From: Diphasiastrum complanatum
Lineage: Eukaryota; Streptophyta; Lycopodiopsida; Lycopodiales; Lycopodiaceae
NCBI GenBank assembly: GCA_029204225.1
Contig: CM055103.1
Span: 18,986,925 to 19,050,924, forward strand
Direction: 5' to 3'
DNA: 64,000 nt
Both the position numbers and the translations under genes were made by a program. This document shows, piece by piece, positions 23,389 to 33,297 of the stretch. Numbering within the stretch: position 1 is the stretch's first letter; every line of letters starts with the position of its first letter. The notes under the pieces were generated by a model. That model ran no database searches. It was not told the origin of the DNA and saw only the letters and a program-made list of their open reading frames with translations.

Positions 23389-23927
23389 TGTCATGTACTT
23401 TTAGTACATCAGTGCTTTTCAAGACAATATAATATCCATTGTAAGATTTGTAAGCCCAAAAGGAGCTATTAGCCTTAAGAACAAGGCGGTTCTCTCTTTA
23501 GGCCCTTCAAAGTAATTAATAAGGATAATAGGCCAACAAGGGCCCAATCTAGTTTAAATAATACTTAACAAGGGCTAACTAGCCCTCAAGATAGTCAAGT
23601 TAAGTTAAGTAAGAGCATTGTCTATAACTAGGCAAGAGACATCATTTTGTGGATCTTTTGGCTCATTTGCAAGTGAGAGCTTCTTGCTTCCTCCTTGTGA
23701 ATGTAAGCCATAGGGATCTCCATTGCTAGGTCTCATGTGCCCTATCCACATGAATCAATGCTCATGTTGATAGCTTGCACTCTTCTTTTCATTACTGATG
23801 ATGATTCTATGATTATCTCCATGTTTCTAGCTTTCTATGGACATGCTATCTTGATTTTATTGTTCTCTTCTTGCTTCTAGCTATAATATATTGTAATTGC
23901 TATTTGCTTGGGATTTGGCACATGACA
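23389..23927 (+). mobile_element. Gypsy C 3' LTR
   Basis: 539 bp, TGTCATGTAC at the start and GGCACATGACA at the end (inverted terminal match). It aligns with 10083-10380 and with the inverted solo LTR at 40938-41459. Confidence 0.9.
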
Positions 23928-24146
23928 ATTGGTAACATTCATCTTAATCATGTGTAGAATCCTTTTGGCCCTTTTATCATACATCAATTATTCTTATTGA
24001 TTTGATGGTATCTCCTCCAAATCTGCAACAATATCCAAAATATCATTCATCTCAAGAAGTGATTCCATCCTCACTTTCCACAATGAATAGTTACTTGAGG
24101 TAAGCCTATCATTGCCTTCCAACATGAATCCACCACTTGTAGCCAT
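23928..24146 (-). pseudogene. Copia A gag N-terminus
   Basis: From ATG at 24146 (minus strand) the frame gives MATSGGFMLEGNDRL then SNYSLWKVRMESLLEMND-like residues, with an early stop, and ends HMIKMNVTN at the gypsy C insertion. The remainder of the gag is at 9465-10082. The start codon is chosen by homology to other UBN2-type gag proteins in the window. Confidence 0.8.
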
Positions 24147-24668
24147 GTTGAAATGCTTCTTTCAACCTTTTCCAATGCAAAAAGCACTCTCTTGAATGTC
24201 AACAAATGAACTCAAGAAGAAATCACAAAGATATGGAACCTCTCAAATCTCTTCTAGCACTTCTAACTAGAAAATCAACACATAGAATAGTGAAATCTTG
24301 ATCAGCCTATGATCTATTTTCAATCTAATGATTCTTGCCACTCCCTAAAATTGAAACACACTCCAATGAAGTTCAGTAATCTCTCAAACTAGAGATCCAA
24401 TCAAAATTAGGGTTTTGACAAAATCACAAAAAATTGAATATCTCAAATTCTACATGCAATTTCTAAAAATTTGATATATCATCTTGTAGTCTCCAATGAG
24501 ACCTTCCTAATGCACCAAAAATTGGCTAATTCCAGTAAATCAGGTGTGAAATCAGAATTGATCAAGTATATAAACCTATATTGAATTTTGACCTACAAAA
24601 GATCAATTCTACATATGCAAAAATGGAGATTTTTGAGTAGAAATCAATCTAGCATGCTCTAGCATTGG
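24147..24668 (-). other. Copia A leader and degenerate primer-binding site
   Basis: Untranslated leader. Positions 24654-24668 read, on the minus strand, a degenerate version (ATGCTAGAGCATGC) of the TGGTATCAGAGC site next to the LTR terminus TGGTAACTCC at 24669. The site is three or more bases off. Confidence 0.55.
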
Positions 24669-24822
24669 TAACTCCTCCAAATGTTTGATAAATGTGGCTG
24701 ATCATTTCGTAACCTGAAACACAATAGCTATGATCCAAATCCATGTCCCTAATCTTTGGTTACAAAAAAGAGCAAACCAACAATCTTTCCAATGTAGAAA
24801 AATCAGCATCTACATACAAATT
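24669..24822 (-). mobile_element. Copia A 5' LTR, left piece
   Basis: First 154 bp of the right LTR of A, cut by copia B at 24822. It continues at 28975 after B. Confidence 0.75.
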
Positions 24823-25162
24823 TGTTAGAATAAGTAAGCCCGAGTTTCTCTCACAGTTCATGACTTTCCATGTTCAGCAGTGATTTTGAGTTTTTTACTG
24901 TCTTTGTGATAGTATGCATGTGTGCCAATTTGACGGTACACGTAGTGTAAGTTGGGACACGCGTCTCGTAACGGGGACCGAACTGTCATGCAACGGCACC
25001 CCACAAAAATTAGACTGTGTATATATATCTTTCGGTCTCTTTTGTAAATATAGTTCAGAAGTGTTCTCTTGGTTTTGTGTGTGATCTCTCTTTATTGTTT
25101 ATCTGATTGATGTCAGATTGCTTGCAAATTAACTAACTATACTGCCAATAAGATCATTGACA
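24823..25162 (+). mobile_element. Copia B 5' LTR
   Basis: 340 bp with a TATA-like box (GTATATATATC, about 25018) and TG...CA ends. Confidence 0.92.
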
Positions 25163-25930
25163 TGGTATCAGAGCCTGGGAGTGGCACAGTTTGGTGTTAG
25201 CTGGAAGCCGAATTTTGAAAAAAGTCGAAGAACTGTTTACGGTTAGTCAAGCAAGCAATCGTACTTGAATTCAAGGCTTCAGAATAAGCTATTGGCTTGA
25301 TCCAGGAGCAAAACTAAAAATTGCTAAATTTTCAAGTTGATTGGAGCAAACAGAGGGTTGCTGAGAAGAACAGCTTGTTTGCATTCAACTGTGGATCAAT
25401 TGTGAAGCCGAAAATATCAAGAGAGTTCTTGCAGTAGGGTGACCTCAGTGGTGTAGGAGACTACCAAAAAGTTCTCAGAAAAGGGTTGAGTAAATCTCAA
25501 GAAAGCTCCATCCTTTCTACAACTAGGGTTTTCATGTACAAAATCGTGGATCTTTCTCCACACAGACTATGGTTCAGTGCTGTGAATGCATGGAGAGGGG
25601 AGCCCTAGCAGGTAGAATGTGCCCACAAATGGTCGTGAGTAGCCGTAGAGTGTTCTGAGCGCTGAATCAGCCGAAAGGAAGGCGTGGAAGAAATCATGGA
25701 GGCAGCCATAGCCAGGTTAACGAAGTCACAAGACACAGATCATATTCCGCACGACCAGCGTGAGGCAGACCCGAGTTTCTGAAAGTGTTCAGTGCACAAA
25801 GGAGGAAGGGTTATTGCCCAAGTTCGCTGAGAACCGTCAGATAGAGAATTCAATTAATATGTGATGGAGATTGAGTCTCCATGATAAGATGTGGACCGTG
25901 GATTGGAGATCAACCATTGGATGACAAAGA
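25163..25930 (+). other. Copia B primer-binding site and gene-free leader
   Basis: It begins with the primer-binding site TGGTATCAGAGCC (25163-25175). About 770 bp follow without gag or protease motifs, ending where the GAG-pre-integrase cysteine region begins near 25950. Confidence 0.75.
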
Positions 25931-26592
25931 AGAGTCCATTTGCAAGGAGTGCGTGTTAGGCAAGTTACATAGGAAGAAGCTCAACAAAGAAGGAGCAACA
26001 AGGGCAAAACAACTCTGACCTATGTGGACCCATGAAGGTAATGTCTATTGGTGAAGCATTTTATTTGCTAACCTTCATTGATGATTACTCACGGACGACC
26101 TGGATCTACACCGTTAAGTAGAAGTCTGACACATTTGGATGCTTCAAAATCTTCAAAGAATTGGTTGAAAATCAGTTAGGTGCTAAGATCAAGGTACTCA
26201 TGGCAGATCGTGGTGGTGAGTATCATTCAACAGATTTTATTGACTTTTGCAAGGAGCATGGCATTAAACAGGAGTTTGCGCAAGTTGATACACCTCAACA
26301 AAATGGGGTAGCTGAAAGAAAGAATCGTACCATTGTCGAAGCAGCTAGAGCAATGATGACACATATGGGAGTTATTGATTCTTTATGGGGAGAAGTTGTC
26401 AAAACTGCTGTGTTCTTACAAAATAGAAGCCCTACAATTGCTATACATAATCGCACACCCGAGGAGACATTCACTGGTAAGAAGCCTAAGATGGATGGGT
26501 TGCGAGTATTTGAATGCCGAGTGTATTTTCACATACCTAAGAGCGAGAGAGCCAAAATGCAGGTAAAGGCCTTGAAGTGCATTTTTACATGA
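25931..26592 (+). pseudogene. Copia B integrase
   Basis: It starts with CVLGKLHRKK (zinc-binding end), then SDLCGPMKV and LLTFIDDYSRTTWIY in shifted frames, and an open frame 26161-26592 with LMADRGGEYHSTDF, TPQQNGVAERKNR, SLWGEVVKTAVFLQNRSPT and LRVFECRVYFHIP. All three catalytic acidic residues of the DDE triad can be read. A frameshift lies before 26161 and a TGA at 26590 replaces Arg or Trp before the RT linker. Confidence 0.88.
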
Positions 26593-26643
26593 TATGATGA
26601 ACAAACCAAGGGATATAGATGTTATGATCCAGAGGGGCTACAT

Positions 26644-28155
26644 GTGCACATAAGCCGTGATGTCTTATTTGATGAAATCCATAGATTTGGGGATGAAGAA
26701 GAGAATAATGATGAGCTATGCAAGCTTCTCAAAGAGGATGAAATAGTTCTACCACCACAGGAAGATCATGATGATGATGATGAGGGACGTGGTACTCCTC
26801 CCACCATAGAGACGAGATGGAGAGTGAGAAACAAATCTATTGGATCAGAAAAGACTGAGGTAGCAGGTGATAAAAGGAAGGAGCAAGATGCACCATGGGA
26901 TTCCTATTCACCTCGTAGCGGATCACCTCAACGTAAGTTACCCAAATGGTATACTAAACTCATGAGTAACAAGGAAGGGAAAATTGCCGAGCCTAGCAAG
27001 GAGGGAGAGTTGCGGCATTCTACACGAGAGAGAAAGGAACCTTACAAGTTTCAGGTAAATCTTGCACTTATGAGTGATATTATTTCATCTACTGAACCCT
27101 CTTGCTTTGAGGAGGCCAAAAAACAGGAGATATGGCAAAAAGCAATGCAGGAGGAGATTGATTCCATCAAACACCATGACACATGGGAGATAGTGGATCT
27201 TCCAAAGGGCAAAAGACCCATTGGCAACAAATGGGTATACAAGACAAAGTACAATGCCGATGGAACTATTGCAAAACACAAAGCAAGGCTTGTAGTGAAA
27301 GGCTATGTGCAAAGTAAGGGCATTGACTACGAAGAGACCTTCGCTCCTGTGGCCAAGTGGAATACACTTCGCATGGTGATTGCTTTGGCGGCACTATTTG
27401 GATGGAATCTACATCAAATGGACGTAAAGTCTGCATTTCTGAATGGGAAACCTGAAGAAGAAGTGTACATGGAGCAACCTAGTGGCTTTGTGACACATGG
27501 CATGGAAGACAAAGTGTGCAAACTGAAGAAAGCCTTGTCTCGATTGAAACAAACACCACGTGCTTTGTATAGCCACTTTGATGAGCATCTCCTTTCTAGA
27601 GGTTTGATACGCACTTCTTCAGATTTCAATTTTTACTACTTTGCTCGTGACTCTAGTATCACACTGATTGTGCTGTACGTGGACGACCTCATAATCACAG
27701 AAAATGATGATGAGTTGATTGGTGCAATTAAGAAAGATTTATCCTCTAGTTTTGATATGACTGATCTTAGCTTGATGCACTACTGTTTGGGAGTGGCAGT
27801 ATGGCAAGGTTGCAATAGCATTGCACTAACACAGACAAAGTACGTGAATGAGATTTTGAAGCGTTTCAAAATGTGCGACAACTAGCCAATATCCACACCT
27901 GTGGAGGTTGGTAAGAAACTATCTAATCAGAATGAGAGTGTACTAGTTGATGCCACTTTATTTCGTCAATTAGTTGGTTCGCTGATTTATCTCACAACTA
28001 CTCGTCTTGACATAAGTTATAGCATTGTAAGTCAATTCATGGCTACTCCTAGAGAGATTCATTGGAAAGCAGCGAAGAGAATTCTTCGTTATGTGAAGGG
28101 AACGATAACCCATGGATTGTTATATGAGAGGCAACATACTTTACCATTTTTATAG
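26644..28155 (+). pseudogene. Copia B reverse transcriptase (nearly intact)
   Basis: The 413-codon frame 26644-27885 holds the acidic linker (DVLFDEIHRFGDEEE, PWDSYSPRSGSP) and the RT: NKWVYKTKYNADGTIAKHKARLV, DYEETFAPVAKW, QMDVKSAFLNGKPEEEVYM, KALSRLKQTPRALY and the YVDD box in LIVLYVDDLIIT. A TAG at 27886 interrupts the end of the RT, and the frame resumes at 27901-28155 (LVGSLIYLTTTRLDISY). Few disabling changes suggest it is younger than most elements here. Confidence 0.9.
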
Positions 28156-28634
28156 GGCTTTGTTGATTCAGATTGGGCAGGCTGTATTGATGACATGAGA
28201 TCTACCACAGGTTATATATTTCATGTTGGTAATGGTGTATTTTCTTGGTCAAGTAAGAAACAAGACACAGTTGCTCTTTCTACTACAGAAGCAGAATACA
28301 AAGCACTATGTTCAGCTATGCAGGAAGCAGTTTGGCTAAGAAGAATGTTAAAAGACATTGGAATTTCGCAGAATAAGCCTACTATGATCAGATGTGACAG
28401 TCAAAGTGCCATACAACTAGCTAAAAATCCTGTATTTCATGCACACTCAAAGCATATAGAAATTAAGTATCATTTCATTAGAGAGAAGTTGTTGTCTAAT
28501 GAAATAGACATAGTGCATTGTAAGACAAAGAATCAGTTAGCTGATATATTCACTAAACCTTTACGTACTGATAAGTTTGAGTTTTTAAGAGAAAAGCTCT
28601 TTGTAAGAAAGATAAACTAGGGCTTAAGGGAGAG
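28156..28634 (+). pseudogene. Copia B RNase H and polypurine tract
   Basis: After a TAG at 28156-28158, the frame reads FVDSDWAGCIDDMRSTTGYIF, STTEAEYKALCSAMQEAVWLRRML, RCDSQSAIQLAKNPVFHAHSKHIEIKYHF and LADIFTKPLRTDKF, a complete copia RNase H. It ends at TAG 28618-28620, followed by the polypurine tract before the LTR. Confidence 0.92.
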
Positions 28635-28974
28635 TGTTATAATAAGTAAGCCCGAGTTTCTCTCACAGTTCATGACTTTCCATGTTCAGTAGTGATTTTG
28701 AGTTGTTTACTGTCTTTGTGATAGTATGCATGTGTGCCAGTTTGACGGTACACGTAGTGTAAGTTGGGACATGCATCTCGTAACGTGGACCGAATTGTCA
28801 TGCAGTGGTACCCCACAAAAGTTAGACTGTGTATATATATCTTTCAGTCTCTTTTGTAAATATAGTTCAGAAGTGTTCTCTTGCTTTTGTGTGTGATCTC
28901 TCTTTACTGTTTATCTGATTGATGTCAGATTGCTTGCAAATTAGCTAACTATACTACCAGTAAGATCCTTGACA
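28635..28974 (+). mobile_element. Copia B 3' LTR
   Basis: 340 bp, same length as the 5' LTR, about 5-6% different by eye. Confidence 0.92.
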
Positions 28975-29506
28975 AAAATGAGATGCAAACTCTAAGAGAT
29001 ACTGATCAAACATGAACCAAAATATAAAATATAGTTGTTGTCTGTACAACTATGGTACCCTACTATATTTCACGTGTGAAACCGAAAATAGCAATAAATG
29101 ATCATTCTACACATAGAATTGCAAGATAACATCATGAGAGTGCACCAATGAGTAGTAGAACCCAAAGAGGACCATGTATAATGATGAAATGAGAGAGAGA
29201 AGAGAGAATATCCCTTTCTCCACGAGTTACAACAATATATAACAAGTCCAAACCCTACTTTGTCACTTGGCTTTCCCTCCAATATGAAAAACCCTACTAT
29301 TTTGGGACTAGATTTAATGTACCCAAAGTTCAAATTTGAATTTCTCTCAAACTTGACTACCAACTTTCCCAAACTTTCAAGAAGTGTTTAGTGAATGCAA
29401 TTTGAACTGATATAACCTCAAAAAGTTTATCTCTAAGTCTAAAATGAGTTTTGGCCTCTATTGACAATTTACCAAAATATGACTAAACCTGTTAAAATCT
29501 ATCACA
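28975..29506 (-). mobile_element. Copia A 5' LTR, right piece
   Basis: Continues the copia A LTR after B, matching 7040-7572. It ends TCACA at 29506, followed by the target duplication TTCTT. Confidence 0.85.
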
Positions 29507-30214
29507 TTCTTACATTCAATTCAGAGAGACTTGCTCTCAACAATAAGGTAGAATTCTACTAGAAGAAGAGCGAGGACCTGCATCAGCAACTAGACAAGGA
29601 GAAGATGAGCTAAATAAGTGTTGAGAACATGTTGTAGTGCTGCACCGACTCTGGAACCATTCAGGTCGACACTGCATGAATTGTTCACTAAAGAACTTCT
29701 TCAACCTCTATATCAGGAGAAGTACAGGTTTGAAGAAGAGTCAATCGACCTAAAAGAGCTTGCAGAAACTAGTCGTCCTGGTGTAGAGGCCCACGATGAA
29801 TACACCCATCCAATGAAAATTATTCAAGAGCTTATGGCAGAGCTGACTACACTTCGAAAGAGAAAGCAAGTGTAGACAAGCGCCCCCCAACAACACGACA
29901 ATTCTCAACTGCACATGAGTGGAGGCACATGAGAAATTTTGAAACTCTATGGTTGAGAACGATAAATTGAAGAGGGAGCTCGATCCTTGCAGACTCAGAT
30001 GAACGATGCCATATATGCAAAGGAGCTCGAAGCAGAGGTAGATCCAGCTGATATCCAAAAGGCCAAGCAAACCTGCTCGACCAAGTCAAAGAAGACAGAC
30101 AAAGTACTTGCGAAAGAGTTCAAAATTTTTGGTAATAAAGTTCGCATTTGGTTGTCGCTGCAATTTAACTATGAGTTGCAATGGCATGTGGATATTCATT
30201 TTTGCCACGCTTAA
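29507..30214 (+). pseudogene. Unidentified gypsy-associated ORF, 3' part (coiled coil)
   Basis: This resumes the ORF broken at 6928 in the same frame. It is rich in E, K, Q and L with heptad-like spacing (SERLALNNKVEFY, DLHQQLDKEKMS, PMKIIQELMAELTTLRKRKQ) and TAG/TAA stops at probable former CAG/CAA codons. Open stretches lie at 29618-29875 and 29987-30214. A basic segment (KQTCSTKSKKTDKVLAKEFK) precedes the stop at 30214. No match is recognised; a structural coiled-coil protein is the most that can be said. Confidence 0.5.
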
Positions 30215-30879
30215 TGGGTTAAATATGGTCCAATTGGGAAACCCCCTGAGAGAAATCAGATTTTTTAATTCTTTGAAATAAGCTCGATCTTGAGCAGAAG
30301 GGATGCCTCTGCTGGGCAATTTTACAAAAGAAATTTTTGGTTGTTCTATTTGGTATGACGATCTGTTGTAAAATTAAACTTGTAAATAGCAGATAATGTT
30401 GAGTAAAAAAACAGCGAAAAGATATCTATTGCTAGCATGCATTCCAATATTGCGGATCATACACATCACTGAACAGAGCATTGAGAAAATCGCTTCTATT
30501 ATCAGAGCTAAATTTATAATATTTTCTTGAGCGTTGTCTATTTCCCAGATCAGCGTGCTGGTGCAAGAGAGATGTGCTCTCTCATGAATAATATGACTAA
30601 ACTAATCTACAAAAGCTCACTCTGGAGCTATCTCAAACTTTTTACAATTCTGTCTATTCTGTGTCCGTGACTATGTCAGTTTGTATATGTGATCTCCTTC
30701 TTATGTGATCAATCCAAGGAACTAATCAAGTTAAAAGATCTAATGAAAAGAAATGCATTAGTCTTAATCAAAACTGATTCTAGTTTCCCATCATTGTCCT
30801 CCGTGCATTAGTCGCCTTCTTGCACAATGCCTTCACACTGCAGATCTTCGCATTTTGCCAAAAGACACTTTTGCAATTT
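30215..30879. other. Gene-free sequence, probable gypsy O 3' region
   Basis: No ORF or RNA gene recognised. It may contain the 3' LTR of element O, but no partner LTR was found to confirm that. Confidence 0.4.
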
Positions 30880-31125
30880 TAAGGGCAGTGTCGCGTTTTC
30901 TAGGGCACCTTCACTTTATCCGGAAGGCATTTGACGACAGTGTCTCTTTTTCTCGAAAGGCAAAAAATCTGACAGTGTCGCTTTTTCTCGAAGAGAAAAA
31001 ATGCGACAGACCTGAAAAACATTTTTTAAGGCATTTGGCGACAGTGTCGCTTTTTTCCGAAAGGCAAAAAACCCGATAGTGTTACTTTTTTTTCAAAGGG
31101 CAAAAAATGCAACAGTTGGCCAGAA
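30880..31125 (+). repeat. Imperfect tandem repeat with GACAGTGTCGC core
   Basis: Four to five diverged copies of GACAGTGTCGCTTTTT followed by a purine-rich GAAAGGCAAAAAA segment, at spacings of about 40-60 bp (near 30885, 30937, 30970, 31040 and 31075). No coding sense. Confidence 0.75.
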
Positions 31126-31304
31126 AATATTTCTAAGCTTTTTGACTTAGTGTTGTATTATTTTTCCTCATGACCAAAAATTGCGAACTGAGCGACAAAA
31201 GAGTTCAAAAATGCAAACTATGCAAAACATAGTTCAAAATGCAATAGTAAGGAAAAACAACAAGAAAAATACTAAGGCTTTGAACGATAGAAACCTTGCG
31301 AGCA

Positions 31305-32345
31305 TTGGAGTATTCGCTGCTTTACAGTTTAGCATCCCAAAGTCCTCTAGGATCTTCTGGGTGTATCTGGACTCGTGAAGGTATAACCTACCTCCCTCGT
31401 AGTCCCTTTCAATTTGCAAGCCAAGGTAACACCTAGCTTCTCCCAGATTCACTATCTCGACATGTTTCGAGAGGTCTGCCTTTATTTCAGCTATTAGCTG
31501 CTCACTCCTGCAAAGTATCAGAGTGTCATCCACATACATAGCCACAATGATGATCTGCCCATCTGTAATTCTGACCTATACATTGGAATCAACCAACAGA
31601 GGCCTGAATCCTAATAATTTCAGGACTTGATCTTTCTTCTTGTACCATTGTCGGGCTAATTGTTTCAGACCGTAGATGCTTCTATGCATTCTGCATGCAA
31701 AGTCAGGAAGTGAATTTGAGACATATCTTGGGGGTTGATCCATGTAGACCTCTTCGTCTAATTCGCCATGCAAGAAGGTTGTCTTCTCATCCACAATGTG
31801 GTTCCTGAGGTCATAAGCTGCTACATATGCAAATAACAGACGTAGGGACGAATGTTTGACGACAGGAGATAATGTTTTAGAGTAGTCAACACCGTATCTC
31901 TTAGAGAAACCCTTCGCTACCAGTCTTGCCTTGTATTTCGTGATGTTTCATCTAGTCCGTATTTGAGTTTGGAAACCCATTTGCATTTCACAGTCTTGCG
32001 CTTATGTGGTAATGGCTCCAATGTCCATACCTGGTTCTTCCTCATGGACTCCATCTCTTCGTTCATGGCTTGGATCCATTTGTCCTTTTCTGGACCTTCA
32101 ATCGCCTCCTCGAAACTATGTGGTTTGCCACTGAACTCGCAAAACTCTTCTGATGTGGAAGCTGAGCTACCTAGCACATATCTTGTTGGCGCTCTTTGTG
32201 GTCTTGTCGACCTTCTGGGAGATCCTCCTAAAACAGCTATGCCTTTGCCCTTATCTGCTCTGCTTTGTCTGGAACCATCTTGGTTTACAAGAACCGCGAC
32301 AGTAGGTTGCCTCTTGAATCTTTCTTCGTCAGATTCGTCGCTCAA
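31305..32345 (-). pseudogene. Copia G reverse transcriptase (3'-truncated) and linker
   Basis: Minus frames 31917-32345, 31576-31794 and 31234-31545. The linker has RRSTRPQRAPTRYV and EKDKWIQAMNEEMES. The RT shows KCKWVSKLKYG, DEEVYMDQPPRYVSN, SIYGLKQLARQWY and the YVDD box in MAMYVDDTLILC. Similarity stops after the KAANTPM block at about 31305, so RNase H and the 3' LTR are gone. Frame changes lie near 31560 and 31800-31930. Confidence 0.85.
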
Positions 32346-33297
32346 ATGGGAGACGACTTGAAAATCTTTGTTTTTGTGTTTGTCCTCTGCTCCTCTGTCG
32401 TTGGTGGCAGGTCATAGTACTGTCGCTCCAGAATTTCGTAACTGACAGGATCGTCGTTGGCCATTGTCCTGCTCTCATCGAATCTGACATCTCTCACTAT
32501 TTTCACAGTGTTCGTGTCTGGCATGTAGACTCTGTAGTATGACAAATTGTTGTCATAACCTACCAAAAATCCCTGCTCGGCTTTCTCATCAAGCTTCTTT
32601 TTAAGCTTATCAGGAATATGTGCATAAGCTACATAGCCAAAGATTCTGACGTGAGACAAGTTGGGCTTTCTACCCCACCACAGCTCATGTGGTGTCGTGT
32701 GAGGAACACCAGACTTGCCTGTTCTATTCTAGATGTATGCGGCTATAGCTACTGCTTCAGCCCACAGTGCCCTTGGAGCTTTCGAGTAGCCATCATGCAT
32801 CTGGCTGCTTCCATTAGGGTCCTGTTCTTTTGTTCAACAACACCATTGTGCTGCGGTGTGTAGGCTACAGTTCTTCTATGAATGATGCCACGATCATTGC
32901 AGAAGTCAGTGAAGCGATTCGAGATGTATTTGCCACCTCAATCTATTCTGATCTGCTTCACTTTGCTGTCTGTACATCTCTCAGTCCAATTCACATAATT
33001 TGTGAATTTATCAAGTGCTTCAGATTTATTCTGAATGAAATACACTCTGGTAAATTAGCTATTATCATCAATGAAGGTTATGTAATACTTTGAACCTCCC
33101 ATTGAGATCACATTGAATGGTCCGCAAATGTCAAAGTGCACTAGCTCCAGAATCTTTGTCGTTCTGTAGGAGCCTTTGATGAATGGTGTGCGTGATATCT
33201 TGCCCTTCAAACATGCATCACAGGTGGTCGAATTGGTTGCATTCGAGATGCTGGCCCTTGTTATTGCTCCATGATGGCTTGCTTGATAAAGTGCCAT
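32342..33297 (-). pseudogene. Copia G integrase
   Basis: Minus frames at 33055-33297 (SRTPFIKGSYR, LVHFDICGPFNVISMGGSKYY) and 32342-32659 (MSHVRIFGYVAYAHIP, GFLVGYDNNLSYYRVYMP), with the DDE core between them in shifted frames. It aligns throughout with fragment F (20669-21446). Several stops mark it as dead. Confidence 0.85.

Larger units (their letters stand above)
10083..23927 (+). mobile_element. Ty3/gypsy element C, disrupted by nested insertions
   Basis: Bounded by a TGTCAT... terminus at 10083 and a ...CACATGACA terminus at 23927, with target sites ATTGA (10078-10082) and ATTGG (23928-23932), one mismatch. A polypurine tract AGTAGGGGGAG sits directly before the right LTR (23389). Removing the element and one target copy rejoins copia A gag in frame. 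A gypsy-type gag lies at 16419-17340; no protease, RT or integrase of this family was seen. D, E and F sit inside it. A solo LTR of the same family lies at 40938-41459. Confidence 0.85.
24823..28974 (+). mobile_element. Copia element B, deletion derivative
   Basis: Two 340-bp LTRs (24823-25162 and 28635-28974; TGTTA..AATAAG to TTGACA) differ at about 19 positions, mostly transitions. Target sites AAATT (24818-24822) and AAAAT (28975-28979) differ by one base. The primer-binding site TGGTATCAGAGCC begins at 25163, and the polypurine tract TTAAGGGAGAG precedes 28635. The interior lacks gag and protease; integrase, RT and RNase H remain. It sits inside the right LTR of copia A. Confidence 0.92.
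6929..29506 (-). mobile_element. Copia element A, disrupted by nested insertions
   Basis: Two matching LTRs (6929-7572, and 24669-24822 plus 28975-29506) bound the element. The 5-bp host sequence TTCTT occurs at 6924-6928 and again at 29507-29511, and the host ORF reads in one frame when one copy is removed. On the minus strand the 3' LTR begins TGTGAGAG right after a polypurine tract (AATAGGGAG, 7573-7581). Gag, zinc knuckle and protease are present, but integrase and reverse transcriptase are absent, so the copy was non-autonomous or lost them. It hosts gypsy C within gag and copia B within its right LTR. Confidence 0.85.
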
